Below are positions 1 through 9,182 of a stretch of 64,000 bases of DNA, piece after piece. The notes under the pieces are model-generated. The model saw nothing but the letters and a program-made list of their open reading frames with translations, ran no database searches and was not told where the DNA came from. The translations under genes were made by a program, and so were the position numbers. The number at the start of each line of letters is the position of its first letter. Positions within the stretch are counted from its first letter, which is position 1. The DNA is from an uncultured Spirochaetaceae bacterium (GTDB taxonomy: Bacteria > Spirochaetota > Spirochaetia > Treponematales > Treponemataceae), in the NCBI GenBank assembly GCA_902802305.1, contig CADCLG010000004.1:1-64000 (forward strand), given 5' to 3'.

Positions 1-14
1 AAACTGTTTATAAA

Positions 15-126
15 TGCCGGTGGCCATAGTGGAGAGGCAATACCCGTTCCCATTCCGAACACGGAAGTCAAGCTCTCTTACGTCGATGATACTGCTCTTC
101 AGCGGGAAAGTAGATAGCTGCCGGCT
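15..126 (+). rRNA. rrf: 5S ribosomal RNA
   Basis: The 112-nt segment has the 5S layout. A closing helix pairs GCCGGT at 16-21 with GCCGGC at 120-125, and the central segment CCATTCCGAACACGGAAGT is the conserved 5S loop B/C region. A run of eight T follows directly (126-133), so helix I plus the T-run probably terminates the rRNA operon. The 23S gene is expected to lie upstream, outside the window. Confidence 0.95.
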
Positions 127-133
127 TTTTTTT

Positions 134-276
134 ATTTAACGACGTTCACTGTAGTTTAAGCTCCGCAGATTTTACTTGTAAAATCTGGTAAGCACGTAGT
201 GCGTCCTAAAGAGCAGTACAAGTGCAATAGAAGCGGCTGTCGGTGCAGCCGCACAGTAAGCTATCTGAATTATTAT
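134..276. other. intergenic spacer with two hairpins
   Basis: This spacer separates the 5S terminator from the stop codon of the leftward cyclase gene. It holds a perfect 10-bp inverted repeat (166-175 with 178-187, 2-nt loop) and a 7-bp GC-rich one (233-239 with 246-252, 6-nt loop). Neither is followed by a clear T-run on the minus strand, so neither can be called as the terminator of the leftward operon with confidence. I see no gene here. Confidence 0.5.
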
Positions 277-2319
277 CTATTTTTGGCTGGCTACCCAAAT
301 GCCATTCCATTCTGCTGGTGGATTTTGTATCAATTCTTCACATTTTTGGGCATATTTGAGACTTGGTGGATCTAATTCTGCATTTTTTTTGAAAATAGCA
401 AGGGCAGCAGAAAAATTACCTGCATAAAATAAATCATACGCTATTGCAAAGTCATTTATAATGTTTTCTTTTTCTTTATATTGGCTTTCAATCATGGGTT
501 CATAAACTATAACAGGTTCTTTTTTGCCAACAACAGCAACATTTGCAAGCTTCCGCCATTTTAGATTAGAGCCAAATTGAAGAGCAGCATCTTTTGTTGC
601 TTGAGTACACATTGTGTATGTTCCAAACTGTTTATTTAAACCTTCCAGACGAGAGGCTAAATTTACAGAATCACCAAGCATAGTATAGTCAAATCTTGTT
701 TGTGAACCCATATTTCCAACAAGCGCAATTCCAGTGTTTATTCCGATTCTGTGATAAAGTTTTTTACCATATTCTTTTTCAAAATCGCTTCTAAGTTCAT
801 CAAGTCTTGCCTGACATTTCATTGCTGCTTCTATCGCTCGTTTTCCATGGTCAGCATTACTTATCGGGGCGTTCCAGAATGCAATAATTGCATCACCTTC
901 ATATTTATCAATTGTTCCGCCAGATTCCATGATGATATTGCTCATTTCTGTAAGATATGTATTAAGAAGCTTAATAAGCTTTTCCGGATCTTTGATAGAT
1001 TCAGAAATTGTTGTAAAGCCCTGAATATCAGAAAAATAAATACTGATTTCACGGCGCTGTCCACCTAACTTTAATTTTGCAGGGTCATTTATAAGCTGGT
1101 CAATTACATTTGGACTTAAATATTGACTGAAAGCAGATTTTATAAAACGTTTCTGCTTTCCTTCTGCTGTATAACTAAATCCTAGGGTAAATATAAAAGA
1201 AGATAAAAATGCAATTAATGGTGCGACCATCTGAATCCAGAAGCCTGGTATAAACAATAAATATGGTATTGCAAAGGCAAGTATGATTCCTCCAGAAAAC
1301 CCAAAGATAATCAGTGGAACGGTTTTTCGGCTTTTCTGTTCAGAAAGTGTTACTATAAAGGCTGCAAAAAGTGATAGAAGAAAAATCCATATAAAAGAAA
1401 TAAACTCTGGAACTTCCTTAACAAAGCAGTCATTTAGATAATTATCCAGCATTGTAACATGAACTCCGACTCCAGGGTAAACTTGGGAAACTGGAGTTGA
1501 ACAAATATCAAAAAGACCAGGAGCATAAAGCGCAAAAAATACATAGGTTTCATCAAAATCAGAAGGACTAAGTAAATCACGCGATTCACAAAGATTTTTG
1601 CCTTCTTTCCATGCATCATAACTTTTTAAAATTAATGAAGCACTGTAAGGATTATAAACATCCAAACTTTTATGATAACGAAGCCTTACAGAATCAATTT
1701 CATCATTTTCATTTATATCATCAGTCAGGGAAAGTGGTGCAATTCCAAGTGAAGGAAAAGTTTGACCATTGTATTCATAAGAGCCTCTTGCCCGTCTGAT
1801 TATATCATCTTTATCTTTAAGACTGATTACATTTGCAATTTTGGCAGCATTATCGCGGACTGGTGGAACAGGGAAAAGGGCTCTTTTTGAATGATGACTT
1901 TCAGAAACAAAAATATTTTGAATTACTCTGCCACTTCTTGCTTCTGCTTCTCCTAGAAGAATGTCATCATTTTCACCATATAGAGAAGCTTCTGTAAAGA
2001 AAACATCAAAAGCAATGCTGTTTACGTCTCCTGCGGAAAGAAAATCAATAATTTGAGCATAAGCTTCGCGTGGCCATGGCCATGACCATCCACGATTTTC
2101 TAAAGCCCAGTCGATACTATCCTGATTTACAATTATTAGTGCAATATCGTCAGAGCGGGGAACAGAAAAAGCGGTATTTAACATGCGACTGTCATAAGAT
2201 TTATTTTCAAGTCCACTTAAAATACCGCTTTTATACAAAAAAGAAGATAAGATAAAAGATATGAAAGCAATTATCAGGGCACGAGACCAAACTTTTTTTG
2301 ACAGAGATTTTTCTCTCAT
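277..2319 (-). CDS. CHASE2-domain class III adenylate cyclase
   Basis: Predicted inner-membrane sensor cyclase making cAMP, about 680 aa. One N-terminal membrane helix is followed by an extracytoplasmic CHASE2 domain (roughly residues 30-310), a cluster of hydrophobic helices (about 310-390), a class III cyclase domain (about 420-600) and a short helical TPR-like tail. Metal-binding Asp residues are visible in IYFSDIQGFT and KYEGDAIIAFW. The purine-specificity position in DYTMLGDSVN is Thr instead of Asp, the class IIIb pattern. I chose the ATG at 2319; the frame extends to a TTG at 2346, but the ATG has an AAGGA inside the end of the upstream M48 gene, whose stop codon lies 1 nt before it. 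Last gene of the SH3-M48-cyclase operon. Confidence 0.85.
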   Translation of the reverse strand: MREKSLSKKVWSRALIIAFISFILSSFLYKSGILSGLENKSYDSRMLNTAFSVPRSDDIALIIVNQDSIDWALENRGWSWPWPREAYAQIIDFLSAGDVNSIAFDVFFTEASLYGENDDILLGEAEARSGRVIQNIFVSESHHSKRALFPVPPVRDNAAKIANVISLKDKDDIIRRARGSYEYNGQTFPSLGIAPLSLTDDINENDEIDSVRLRYHKSLDVYNPYSASLILKSYDAWKEGKNLCESRDLLSPSDFDETYVFFALYAPGLFDICSTPVSQVYPGVGVHVTMLDNYLNDCFVKEVPEFISFIWIFLLSLFAAFIVTLSEQKSRKTVPLIIFGFSGGIILAFAIPYLLFIPGFWIQMVAPLIAFLSSFIFTLGFSYTAEGKQKRFIKSAFSQYLSPNVIDQLINDPAKLKLGGQRREISIYFSDIQGFTTISESIKDPEKLIKLLNTYLTEMSNIIMESGGTIDKYEGDAIIAFWNAPISNADHGKRAIEAAMKCQARLDELRSDFEKEYGKKLYHRIGINTGIALVGNMGSQTRFDYTMLGDSVNLASRLEGLNKQFGTYTMCTQATKDAALQFGSNLKWRKLANVAVVGKKEPVIVYEPMIESQYKEKENIINDFAIAYDLFYAGNFSAALAIFKKNAELDPPSLKYAQKCEELIQNPPAEWNGIWVASQK

Positions 2320-2320
2320 T

Positions 2321-3343
2321 TTAGAAAGTATCCTTATATTCTTCAAAACGTTTTACTCTAGCTTTTGGGATTTTCTTGGAAGAATATTTTTTTAAATCCT
2401 GATGGATATTTTGTCGTCTTGATGAAGGAGAAGGATGTGTCTTGCTCCAACCGCTTTGACCTTTTTTGATATTTTTTTCCAATAGCTTGAGCATATTATC
2501 CATTGCCTGTGGATTATAGCCGGCATCTTTCATAAGTTTTAAAGCATTTTTGTCCGCACTGTATTCCTGCATAATTGAAAATCCGGAATCTACAAGGGTT
2601 CCAAAAATCTTGTCTCCAACTTCTGTAAAGGAATCAATATCTTCCTGAGAGACTTTGTAAACCTTGGAAATATTGGATTTTTCGATTGCAATTGTTGTTG
2701 CGGCTGCGGCAGTCTTTAGTGTTGCGTCTGTAATTCTGCTTGAACGAATTGCTTTAATACTATGATTGAGCTGAATATGAGAAAGCTCGTGGGCAATTAT
2801 CGCTGCAATGGCATCTTCTGAATCAGTACATTGAAGAAGTCCGCGAGTAATAAAAATATGACCACCAGGGGTTGCCAGAGCATTGATTTCATCAGTATCA
2901 AGAATTGCAACAAAATATCCTTTATACAAATAAGGATAATCAGAATTAATTGCAAGTGTATTGCAGATATTGTTTAAATATTCTGTTGCTTTTGGAGATT
3001 TATAAATCTTATAATTTTGAGTAACTGAAAGTGCAACTTTTCTTCCAATATAATAAGCCATTTCTGGTGTAATATCTTCGGAAGCTTTTTTGATGGATTC
3101 AATTCCATTTAAGATTGCATATTCAATAGAATCACTTTCATCATCTTCATAAGAATCAAGGTCTTCATAATCTTGTGGATTAAAATCTTCATCTGGGAGA
3201 CCGCTGATTAAATCAGATAAATCTTTTTTAATTCCATCGATGGTTGCACAAGAAGAAAGCATGAAAAGAGGAATTATAAAAATAAGAATTAAACTAATGT
3301 TTAGAAAAGCATTTTTATTTGATATATTTATTTTTGACTGCAT
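2321..3343 (-). CDS. M48-family metalloprotease, lipoprotein
   Basis: Zinc endopeptidase of the M48 (BepA/LoiP-like) type, expected in the periplasm and probably attached to a membrane by lipid; such enzymes act in outer-membrane quality control. A signal peptide ends in a lipobox LSSC (Cys32). The zinc motif HELSH is at residues 185-189, followed by a downstream QEYSADKNAL element that supplies the third ligand. The acidic stretch at residues 52-74 is unusual. The frame continues to 3469 inside the upstream gene, but the ATG at 3343 has a good Shine-Dalgarno (AAGGAA) and starts the signal peptide, so 340 aa is preferred. It sits between the SH3 gene (46 nt upstream) and the cyclase (1 nt downstream). 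Confidence 0.88.
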   Translation of the reverse strand: MQSKINISNKNAFLNISLILIFIIPLFMLSSCATIDGIKKDLSDLISGLPDEDFNPQDYEDLDSYEDDESDSIEYAILNGIESIKKASEDITPEMAYYIGRKVALSVTQNYKIYKSPKATEYLNNICNTLAINSDYPYLYKGYFVAILDTDEINALATPGGHIFITRGLLQCTDSEDAIAAIIAHELSHIQLNHSIKAIRSSRITDATLKTAAAATTIAIEKSNISKVYKVSQEDIDSFTEVGDKIFGTLVDSGFSIMQEYSADKNALKLMKDAGYNPQAMDNMLKLLEKNIKKGQSGWSKTHPSPSSRRQNIHQDLKKYSSKKIPKARVKRFEEYKDTF

Positions 3344-3389
3344 GATCAATTGTTCCTTAATTTTCCTTAATTTTTCCTTATAATTAGAT

Positions 3390-3869
3390 TTAATCCGGGA
3401 GATTAAGTTTTCCTTCCCTAATAAAATCAACCAGTTCTTCATCAGATAGAGAGTAACCTTCAATTTCATCTACTTGGTCAAAAGAAACTTCGTATTCCTC
3501 GCTGTAAGCACCTTCTATAGCTTTATTAAAGCCTTTTCCAGCGAGAGCAAGTTCATTAGCATTTGTATCTGCATTTCCTTCTGAGGCAATGAGTTTCTTT
3601 TTTGTAAGTGATTTTGCATTCACCCAACCGATTATTTCTTCATCATCAATGGACTGTATTTTTGCCCAGGATTTTTTTTCATCAAGAAGGTAAACAGGAG
3701 AGGCATAAGATAATTCTGCGGTTTCTTCCCCAAAAAATGAAGCTTTATCTCTAACTGATAAAGAGTCTACGGAAACATAAAAAGGTTTTGTTTCTTTTTT
3801 ACTTTTGGCAGACAAGCTGGCAGAGATGAGGATAAATAAAATAAATAAAAAAAAGTGTTTTTTCATCAT
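3390..3869 (-). CDS. SH3-domain secreted protein
   Basis: A 159-aa protein with an N-terminal signal peptide (MMKKHFFLFILFILISASLSA) and a bacterial SH3-like fold at about residues 28-95, with features such as VDSLSVRDKAS and a tail resembling IIGWVNAKSL. Such domains bind cell-wall peptides or other envelope proteins. The C-terminal 60 residues are acidic and not recognised. First gene of a leftward operon with the M48 protease and the CHASE2 cyclase, which suggests an envelope-sensing role (inference). The start is ATGATG at 3869 with an AGG about 6 nt upstream. Confidence 0.75.
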   Translation of the reverse strand: MMKKHFFLFILFILISASLSAKSKKETKPFYVSVDSLSVRDKASFFGEETAELSYASPVYLLDEKKSWAKIQSIDDEEIIGWVNAKSLTKKKLIASEGNADTNANELALAGKGFNKAIEGAYSEEYEVSFDQVDEIEGYSLSDEELVDFIREGKLNLPD

Positions 3870-4021
3870 AGGTACCTGTGTAAAATAAATATGAAAAATC
3901 TATAAGTTAAAGAATAATGCAGTTTTTAAAAATATCCAATAAAAATGTGTTAATTATGCGAGTTAGATATATTGGGTAGATACAATAATTAAACAGCTGA
4001 AGCTGCTGAAAGTGTTACTCA

Positions 4022-4066
4022 TGCTTATCGCACTTAGAGCTATCGTATTCAGAGCTATCGTATCCT
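4022..4066 (+). repeat. three 15-bp tandem repeats upstream of era
   Basis: Units at 4022-4036, 4037-4051 and 4052-4066. The last two share GAGCTATCGTAT and differ at two positions; the first is degenerate. The array ends 9 nt before the -35 box of the era promoter, a position suited to regulator binding. It lies in the spacer 3870-4110 between the divergent SH3 and era genes, which otherwise holds no gene. Confidence 0.6.
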
Positions 4067-4075
4067 TGTTGTATC

Positions 4076-4104
4076 ATGACAATTGCTTTTATTTCTGATA
4101 AAAT
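4076..4104 (+). promoter_or_regulatory. era promoter (predicted leaderless)
   Basis: -35 ATGACA at 4076-4081, 17-nt spacer, -10 TAAAAT at 4099-4104; each box matches sigma70 consensus at 5 of 6 bases. Only 6 nt separate the -10 from the ATG at 4111, so transcription should start at or within a base of the initiation codon. Confidence 0.65.
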
Positions 4105-4110
4105 TGAAGA

Positions 4111-5034
4111 ATGAGTAATAATGAAAACAAAGAAAATCAGGAGCCATTGAAGACTGCTATTGTAGCAATCATTGGAAGACCTTCTGCTGGAAAATCAACT
4201 TTTTTGAATACTGCTTGTCAGGAAGATGTGAGTATAGTTTCTCCTATTCCTCAAACTACGAGGAATGCAATTAAAGGTATTGTAAATACATCTTACGGAC
4301 AGTTGATTTTTGTTGATACACCCGGATATCACGATTCAGAGAAAAAATTGAATCTAAAATTGCGTTCTGTAACTCAGGAACAGCTTACTGGCACTGATTG
4401 TGTTTTATATATTATCGATTCAACTCGTGAACCTGGTGAAGAAGAAGCGCATGTTGTGGAATTGATAAAGGATTTTTCTGATAAAACTGTAGTTGCAATT
4501 AATAAAATAGATTCTCCTAATTCAAGAACAAAGAAGATTTATACTTTTCTTGCCGAAAAAATGCCTGAGATTCCTGCAGAACGCATTTTGGAAATGTCGG
4601 CACAGAAGGATGAAGGAATTAACGAGGTTTTAAAAGCTTTATACGATATATCACCAGTTGGTCAGCCTATGTATGATGAAGATACTTACACGGATCAGGA
4701 TTTGACTTTTAGAGTGTGCGAAATTATTCGTGGTGAAGCTATTAATCGTTTGCAGGATGAGATTCCACATTCAGTTTATGTTGAAGTTGCCGATGTTGAA
4801 CACAGAAATGAAGGCAAAAAATTATGGATTCGTGCATTTTTGTGTGTTGAACGGGATAGTCAGAAGGGAATCGTTATAGGAAAAGGTGCTTCAAAAATAA
4901 AGGAAATAAGGCTTGCGGCAGTAAAAAAATTAAGTGAAATCTATATTCAGAAGATTGACTTAGATTTGCAGGTTAAGGTCGATAAAAACTGGCGGCAGCG
5001 GGATTACACACTTAATAAACTGATTGATAAATAG
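4111..5034 (+). CDS. era: GTPase Era
   Basis: Era binds the 3' end of 16S rRNA and helps assemble the 30S subunit. The 307-aa protein has a P-loop GRPSAGKST (residues 22-30), a DTPG G3 motif, NKID as G4, and a C-terminal KH domain with IVIGKGASKIKEIR. The P-loop has SA where most Era proteins have NV. Residues 1-13 are a hydrophilic extension compared with typical Era, which begins near the KTAIVAIIGRP strand; a TTG at 4147 preceded by AGGAG is an alternative start. The predicted promoter ends 6 nt before the chosen ATG, implying a leaderless mRNA. No coupled neighbour is apparent; the acyl-CoA synthetase follows after 156 nt. Confidence 0.95.
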   Translation: MSNNENKENQEPLKTAIVAIIGRPSAGKSTFLNTACQEDVSIVSPIPQTTRNAIKGIVNTSYGQLIFVDTPGYHDSEKKLNLKLRSVTQEQLTGTDCVLYIIDSTREPGEEEAHVVELIKDFSDKTVVAINKIDSPNSRTKKIYTFLAEKMPEIPAERILEMSAQKDEGINEVLKALYDISPVGQPMYDEDTYTDQDLTFRVCEIIRGEAINRLQDEIPHSVYVEVADVEHRNEGKKLWIRAFLCVERDSQKGIVIGKGASKIKEIRLAAVKKLSEIYIQKIDLDLQVKVDKNWRQRDYTLNKLIDK

Positions 5035-5190
5035 AGCTTGATAATCCTGAATTGCCATAAAAAAACTTAAATTACTATAATTTATCTCAAATAAATGTTT
5101 TCCTCTTGTTCAAAACGACAAAATGTGTAAAAATGTCAAGAAAAGTTTTGATTCGGCATGGAATATTTTCTGTGTCAAAAAGGGGAAATT

Positions 5191-7119
5191 ATGCCTTTTG
5201 ACAATACAATGACTGTGGCAAAAATGATTAAAAAGACAGCATCTGATTATCCACAGGTCATAGCACAATATAAACGAAGCAAAAGCGGTGACTTTGAGAA
5301 AATCACATATTCAGAAATGCTGCAGCTTGGGCTAGATTTTGGTGCTGCACTTTTACAGCACGGAATAAAGCGCGGTGATTTAATCGGAATGATTTCTGAC
5401 AATCGAGCGGAATGGCAGCAGGCTGATATTGGAATTATGGCTGTGGGGGCTGTTGATGTTCCGCGTGGTTGTGATGCAACACTCATTGATTTAGAAAAAA
5501 TCTTTTCTATTGCTGAATGTAAGGTTGTAATTGTAGAAAACTCGGCACAAATCAATAAAATGCTTTCTTTGCAGGAAAAACTTCCTTTTATTAAAACCCT
5601 GATTTGTTTTGAGAATGAAATAAAATCAGATGCTGCAGAAAATCTGAAAAAATCAGATGTGGAGTTACTTTTCTTTAATGATTTGATTGAGGAAGGGCAA
5701 ACCTGGCGCATTAAAAATAAGGGAATTATAGAAGAGGAGCTGGAAAAGGGAAAGGGCGATGATTTGGCAACTGTCATTTTTACGTCTGGAACTACAGGTA
5801 CTCCAAAAGGTGTAATGCTTACCCATACCAATTTTCTTGCCCAGCTGGATGATTTGCAGCTTAGAATCTATGGAAATCCGGGTGAAAAGGCTTTGTGTGT
5901 TCTTCCAATCTGGCATGTTTTTGAGCGCGTGTGTGAATATGTTATTTTTGTGCAGGGGCTTTCGATTGTTTATTCAAAACCAATTGGTTCGATTCTGCTT
6001 GCTGATTTTAAAAAGATGAATCCTGAGATTTTGCCGGCAGTTCCTCGCGTTTTTGAAGCTGTTTATGAAGGTATTACAAAAAAAATGCGAAAGGCTGGTG
6101 GAATTGTAAATAAAATGTTTAATTTCTTTACGGCTGTAGCAATCATTCATAAGAGAATGCAGAGAAAAATGTTTAACCAGAATCCCTGTTTTTCAAATTA
6201 TTATACTTTTTTCTGGTGGCTTTTGTTTTTTATTCCCTGGATTTTACTTTGGCCTTTGTACTGGCTGGGTGATTTGATTGTATTCAGAAAAATCAAAAAG
6301 ATGCTGGGGAATAATTTTAGGGGCGGTATTGCAGGTGGTGGCGCTCTTCCTCCGAATATTGATGAGTTTTTCTGGGCTATTGGTGTAACGCTTGTTGAAG
6401 GCTATGGAATGACAGAAACTGCTCCTGTAATTTCGGTGCGTCCATTTGCGGCTCCTGTTTTTGGAACGATTGGTTCGCCGCTAAGAGGGATTCAGACAAG
6501 AATTGTGGACAGCGATGGTTTTATTTTGGGGCGCTGTAAAGAAGGTGAATTGCAGATTAAAGGACCAACCGTTATGAAGGGCTATTATAAAAATCCGGAA
6601 AAAACACAGGCTGCTTTTACGGTTGATGGCTGGCTTCATACTGGTGACCTGGCAATCATGACAGTTCATGATGAACTTAAAATAAAAGGTCGTATTAAGG
6701 ATACAATTGTTCTTTTGGGCGGAGAAAACATTGAGCCTCTTCCTATTGAAATGAAGCTTGGTGAATCACGCTTTATTAAGCAGGCTGTTGTAATCGGACA
6801 GGACAAGCGTTATCTTACAGCTTTGATTTTGGTTGATGAAGAGGAAGTAAAATCTTATGCAGAATCGAATGGTCTTATGTATGACTTTTTTGAAGATTTA
6901 ATTCTTACTCAGCCTGTAAAAAATCTTTTTGAAAATGAAATTGCCAATCTTATAAACACAAAAAATGGATTTAAGATTTTTGAGCGCATTAATAGATTTG
7001 CCCTGATTACTAAGCCTTTTGAAGTTGGCGTTGAACTTTCGGCTAAGCAGGAAATCATGCGTTTTAGAATTGCGGAATTATATAAATCCCAGATAGAAGA
7101 AATGTATAAAGAAGTGTAA
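5191..7119 (+). CDS. long-chain fatty acid-CoA ligase (AMP-forming)
   Basis: Activates fatty acids to acyl-CoA through an acyl-adenylate. The 642-aa protein has the ANL-superfamily core: P-loop TSGTTGTPKGVML (residues 198-210), EGYGMTETAP, a hinge GRIKDTIVLLGGENIEP and a C-terminal subdomain. An aromatic, hydrophobic stretch near residues 340-370 (FFWWLLFFIPWILL) suggests peripheral membrane association, as seen in spirochaete FAA1-like enzymes. The frame reaches back to 5158, but the ATG at 5191 has a good Shine-Dalgarno (AGGGGAA, 5181-5187) and is preferred. Spirochaetes commonly scavenge host or environmental fatty acids for lipid synthesis, a likely role here. Confidence 0.9.
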   Translation: MPFDNTMTVAKMIKKTASDYPQVIAQYKRSKSGDFEKITYSEMLQLGLDFGAALLQHGIKRGDLIGMISDNRAEWQQADIGIMAVGAVDVPRGCDATLIDLEKIFSIAECKVVIVENSAQINKMLSLQEKLPFIKTLICFENEIKSDAAENLKKSDVELLFFNDLIEEGQTWRIKNKGIIEEELEKGKGDDLATVIFTSGTTGTPKGVMLTHTNFLAQLDDLQLRIYGNPGEKALCVLPIWHVFERVCEYVIFVQGLSIVYSKPIGSILLADFKKMNPEILPAVPRVFEAVYEGITKKMRKAGGIVNKMFNFFTAVAIIHKRMQRKMFNQNPCFSNYYTFFWWLLFFIPWILLWPLYWLGDLIVFRKIKKMLGNNFRGGIAGGGALPPNIDEFFWAIGVTLVEGYGMTETAPVISVRPFAAPVFGTIGSPLRGIQTRIVDSDGFILGRCKEGELQIKGPTVMKGYYKNPEKTQAAFTVDGWLHTGDLAIMTVHDELKIKGRIKDTIVLLGGENIEPLPIEMKLGESRFIKQAVVIGQDKRYLTALILVDEEEVKSYAESNGLMYDFFEDLILTQPVKNLFENEIANLINTKNGFKIFERINRFALITKPFEVGVELSAKQEIMRFRIAELYKSQIEEMYKEV

Positions 7120-7178
7120 AATTATCTTCTGTCAGAAAATTGATTTTTGATGTTTAAAAGCATTTGACGTGAAGTTTT

Positions 7179-8090
7179 ATGGGATATTATTCTGTTTCGG
7201 ATTTTTATAAAAATCTGTTTGGAACAAAGGTTTATAAAATCTCTCTGGATGCTGGTTGTACTTGTCCGACTCGTGATGGTACAAAAGGTTATGGTGGCTG
7301 TATTTTTTGTAGTGCCAATGGCAGTGGGGATTTTGTACCTTCAAAAACGCTTACAATAAGTCAGCAGGTTGAAGAGGCAAAGCTTCTTGTTGCAAAAAAA
7401 GTAAAAACTAAATACATTGCTTATTTTCAGAACTTTACAAATACATACGGTGATTTGGATAAATTGCGCGGGCAATGGGAAGAAGCCTTATCCTGCGAAG
7501 ATGTTGTTGGAATTGCAATCGCCACCCGCCCCGACTGCCTCCCCGCCAATTGCATCGACGCCCTTTCTCAGTTAGCGGAAAAGACCTTTGTTCAGCTGGA
7601 GTTGGGTTTACAAACTTCAAATTCAAAAAGCGCTGAATACATTCGCCGCAGATTTTCAAATTCTGACTATGAAAATGCGCTTGCCCGTATTCACGCTGTC
7701 AACAATCGGCTTTGTGCGGATAGAGAACTTAATCCTTTACAGAAAATTCACCTTGTAACACATATAATTTTTGGACTTCCTGGTGAAACAGCAGAAGATA
7801 TGATGAATTCTGTTCGGTATGCAATAAAAGCTGGTACGGATGGAATAAAAATTGCTAATCTTTATGTGCTTAAGGGAAGTGATTTAGAAAAAGATTATAA
7901 TTCAGGCAAGTTTAATGTGCTTGAAATGGAAGAATATTTTGATTTACTCAAAAAGGCTATAAAAATCATTCCACCTGAAATCGTAATTCACAGGTTAACT
8001 GGCGACCCTCCAAAGAAGCTTTTGACAGCACCAAAATGGGTTGAAAATAAGAAGATGGTTTTAAATCAACTGAAAAAAGCTTTGGAATAA
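7179..8090 (+). CDS. radical SAM protein, YhcC/TIGR01212-like
   Basis: A 303-aa radical SAM protein with the cluster pattern of the YhcC family: CPTRDGT at Cys29, then Cys41 and Cys44 in GGCIFC. Further hallmarks are ATRPDCLP, ELGLQTSN, HIIFGLPGET and a C-terminal HRLTGDPP. The substrate of this family is not firmly established; a role in RNA or cofactor modification has been proposed. It lies 59 nt after the acyl-CoA ligase on the same strand, with no clear terminator between, so co-transcription is possible. The Shine-Dalgarno is weak (GTGAAG). It ends 28 nt before the convergent tsaD gene. Confidence 0.85.
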   Translation: MGYYSVSDFYKNLFGTKVYKISLDAGCTCPTRDGTKGYGGCIFCSANGSGDFVPSKTLTISQQVEEAKLLVAKKVKTKYIAYFQNFTNTYGDLDKLRGQWEEALSCEDVVGIAIATRPDCLPANCIDALSQLAEKTFVQLELGLQTSNSKSAEYIRRRFSNSDYENALARIHAVNNRLCADRELNPLQKIHLVTHIIFGLPGETAEDMMNSVRYAIKAGTDGIKIANLYVLKGSDLEKDYNSGKFNVLEMEEYFDLLKKAIKIIPPEIVIHRLTGDPPKKLLTAPKWVENKKMVLNQLKKALE

Positions 8091-8118
8091 AGTGCCTGTA
8101 ATTTGTAGAAGTATAAAT

Positions 8119-9156
8119 CTATTTCTTTCCTCTGTGCTGAACCTGCTCCAAACCTCGTTTAAACTGAGGGATTCGCGCACAGGTTACGGTATTCCAGTCG
8201 CTTCTGTCTCCACGTTTTAAGAAATGATAGGCAACTCCAGCAATCATTGCGCCATTGTCTCCGCAAAGCTTGAGTGGAGGGAAAATGCAGTTTATATCTG
8301 TTCTGGCGGCAAGCATAGAGCGTAAGCGTGAATTAGCTGCAACGCCACCGCCACAAACAACAGTTTTTAAGCCTGTGTCATCAACGGCAAGAAGAAGTTT
8401 ATTTACCAGAGTTTTGATTGCAGTTTCCTGAAAAGCCGCACACATGTTTTCGATAGAATGTTCATAGCCGTCTTTCCAGAACAAATCCCGCTGATGAATT
8501 ACCGCAGTTTTTAATCCGCTGAAAGATACATCATACTTGTGTTCTATTGGATCAAGTTTTGGAATTGGGAAATGGGCAGATTTTGGGTCACCTTGCTGGG
8601 CGAGTTTATCAATCACAACTCCACCAGGATAACCCAAATTATAGAACTTGGAAACTTTATCAAAGGCTTCACCAACTGAATCGTCAACGGTGGTTCCAAG
8701 GATTTCCAAATCATCAAAATTATTAACTTTACAGATAATTGAATGTCCTCCACTTACCAAAAGGCCCAGAAAAGGATATTCAACATCATTTACAAGCTGG
8801 GCAGAATATAGATGTCCCAGCATGTGATTTACAGCAATAAATGGTTTGTTTGTTGACCAGGCAAGGGTTTTTCCAAAGGTGAAACCAACTAAAAGCGAGC
8901 CCATAAGTCCGGGGCGGTTGGTTGCTGCAATTGCATCTACATCATCAAGAGTAAGATTTGCTTCTGTCAAAGCCTGTCTAACAACAGGAAGAATCCATTC
9001 TGCGTGCTTGCGGCTTGCAATTTCTGGAACAACGCCCTTGTAAATCTGATGAAAGGGGATTTGAGTTGCAACTACATTGCTTAAAATTGTTTTTCCGTCT
9101 TCAACTATTGCACAGGCGGTTTCGTCACAGGATGATTCTATTCCAAGAACTTTCAT
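8119..9156 (-). CDS. tsaD: tRNA threonylcarbamoyladenosine synthase subunit TsaD
   Basis: TsaD transfers the threonylcarbamoyl group to A37 of ANN-decoding tRNAs, working with TsaB and TsaE. The 345-aa protein shows the family start VLGIESSCDETACAIVEDG, metal-binding His111 and His115 in NHMLGH, LVSGGHS, and a late CGGGVAANSRLR motif. Length is typical. The Shine-Dalgarno AGAGGAAAC precedes the ATG. It is the second gene after the divergent-deacetylase gene (26-nt gap), so the two are probably one transcript. Confidence 0.97.
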   Translation of the reverse strand: MKVLGIESSCDETACAIVEDGKTILSNVVATQIPFHQIYKGVVPEIASRKHAEWILPVVRQALTEANLTLDDVDAIAATNRPGLMGSLLVGFTFGKTLAWSTNKPFIAVNHMLGHLYSAQLVNDVEYPFLGLLVSGGHSIICKVNNFDDLEILGTTVDDSVGEAFDKVSKFYNLGYPGGVVIDKLAQQGDPKSAHFPIPKLDPIEHKYDVSFSGLKTAVIHQRDLFWKDGYEHSIENMCAAFQETAIKTLVNKLLLAVDDTGLKTVVCGGGVAANSRLRSMLAARTDINCIFPPLKLCGDNGAMIAGVAYHFLKRGDRSDWNTVTCARIPQFKRGLEQVQHRGKK

Positions 9157-9182
9157 TTGTTTCCTCTTTTTGCTTATTTGGT

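Noticed and set aside
233..252. GC-rich hairpin as terminator of the CHASE2 cyclase operon
   Set aside because: No T-run follows on the minus strand; kept only as a hairpin.
5105..5150. Promoter for the acyl-CoA ligase (TTGTTC with AAAAAT)
   Set aside because: Both boxes are weak and other placements are equally good in AT-rich DNA.
5247..5831. Reverse-strand frame inside the acyl-CoA ligase
   Set aside because: Ser/Pro/Cys-rich composition typical of an antisense frame; the forward gene has clear motifs.
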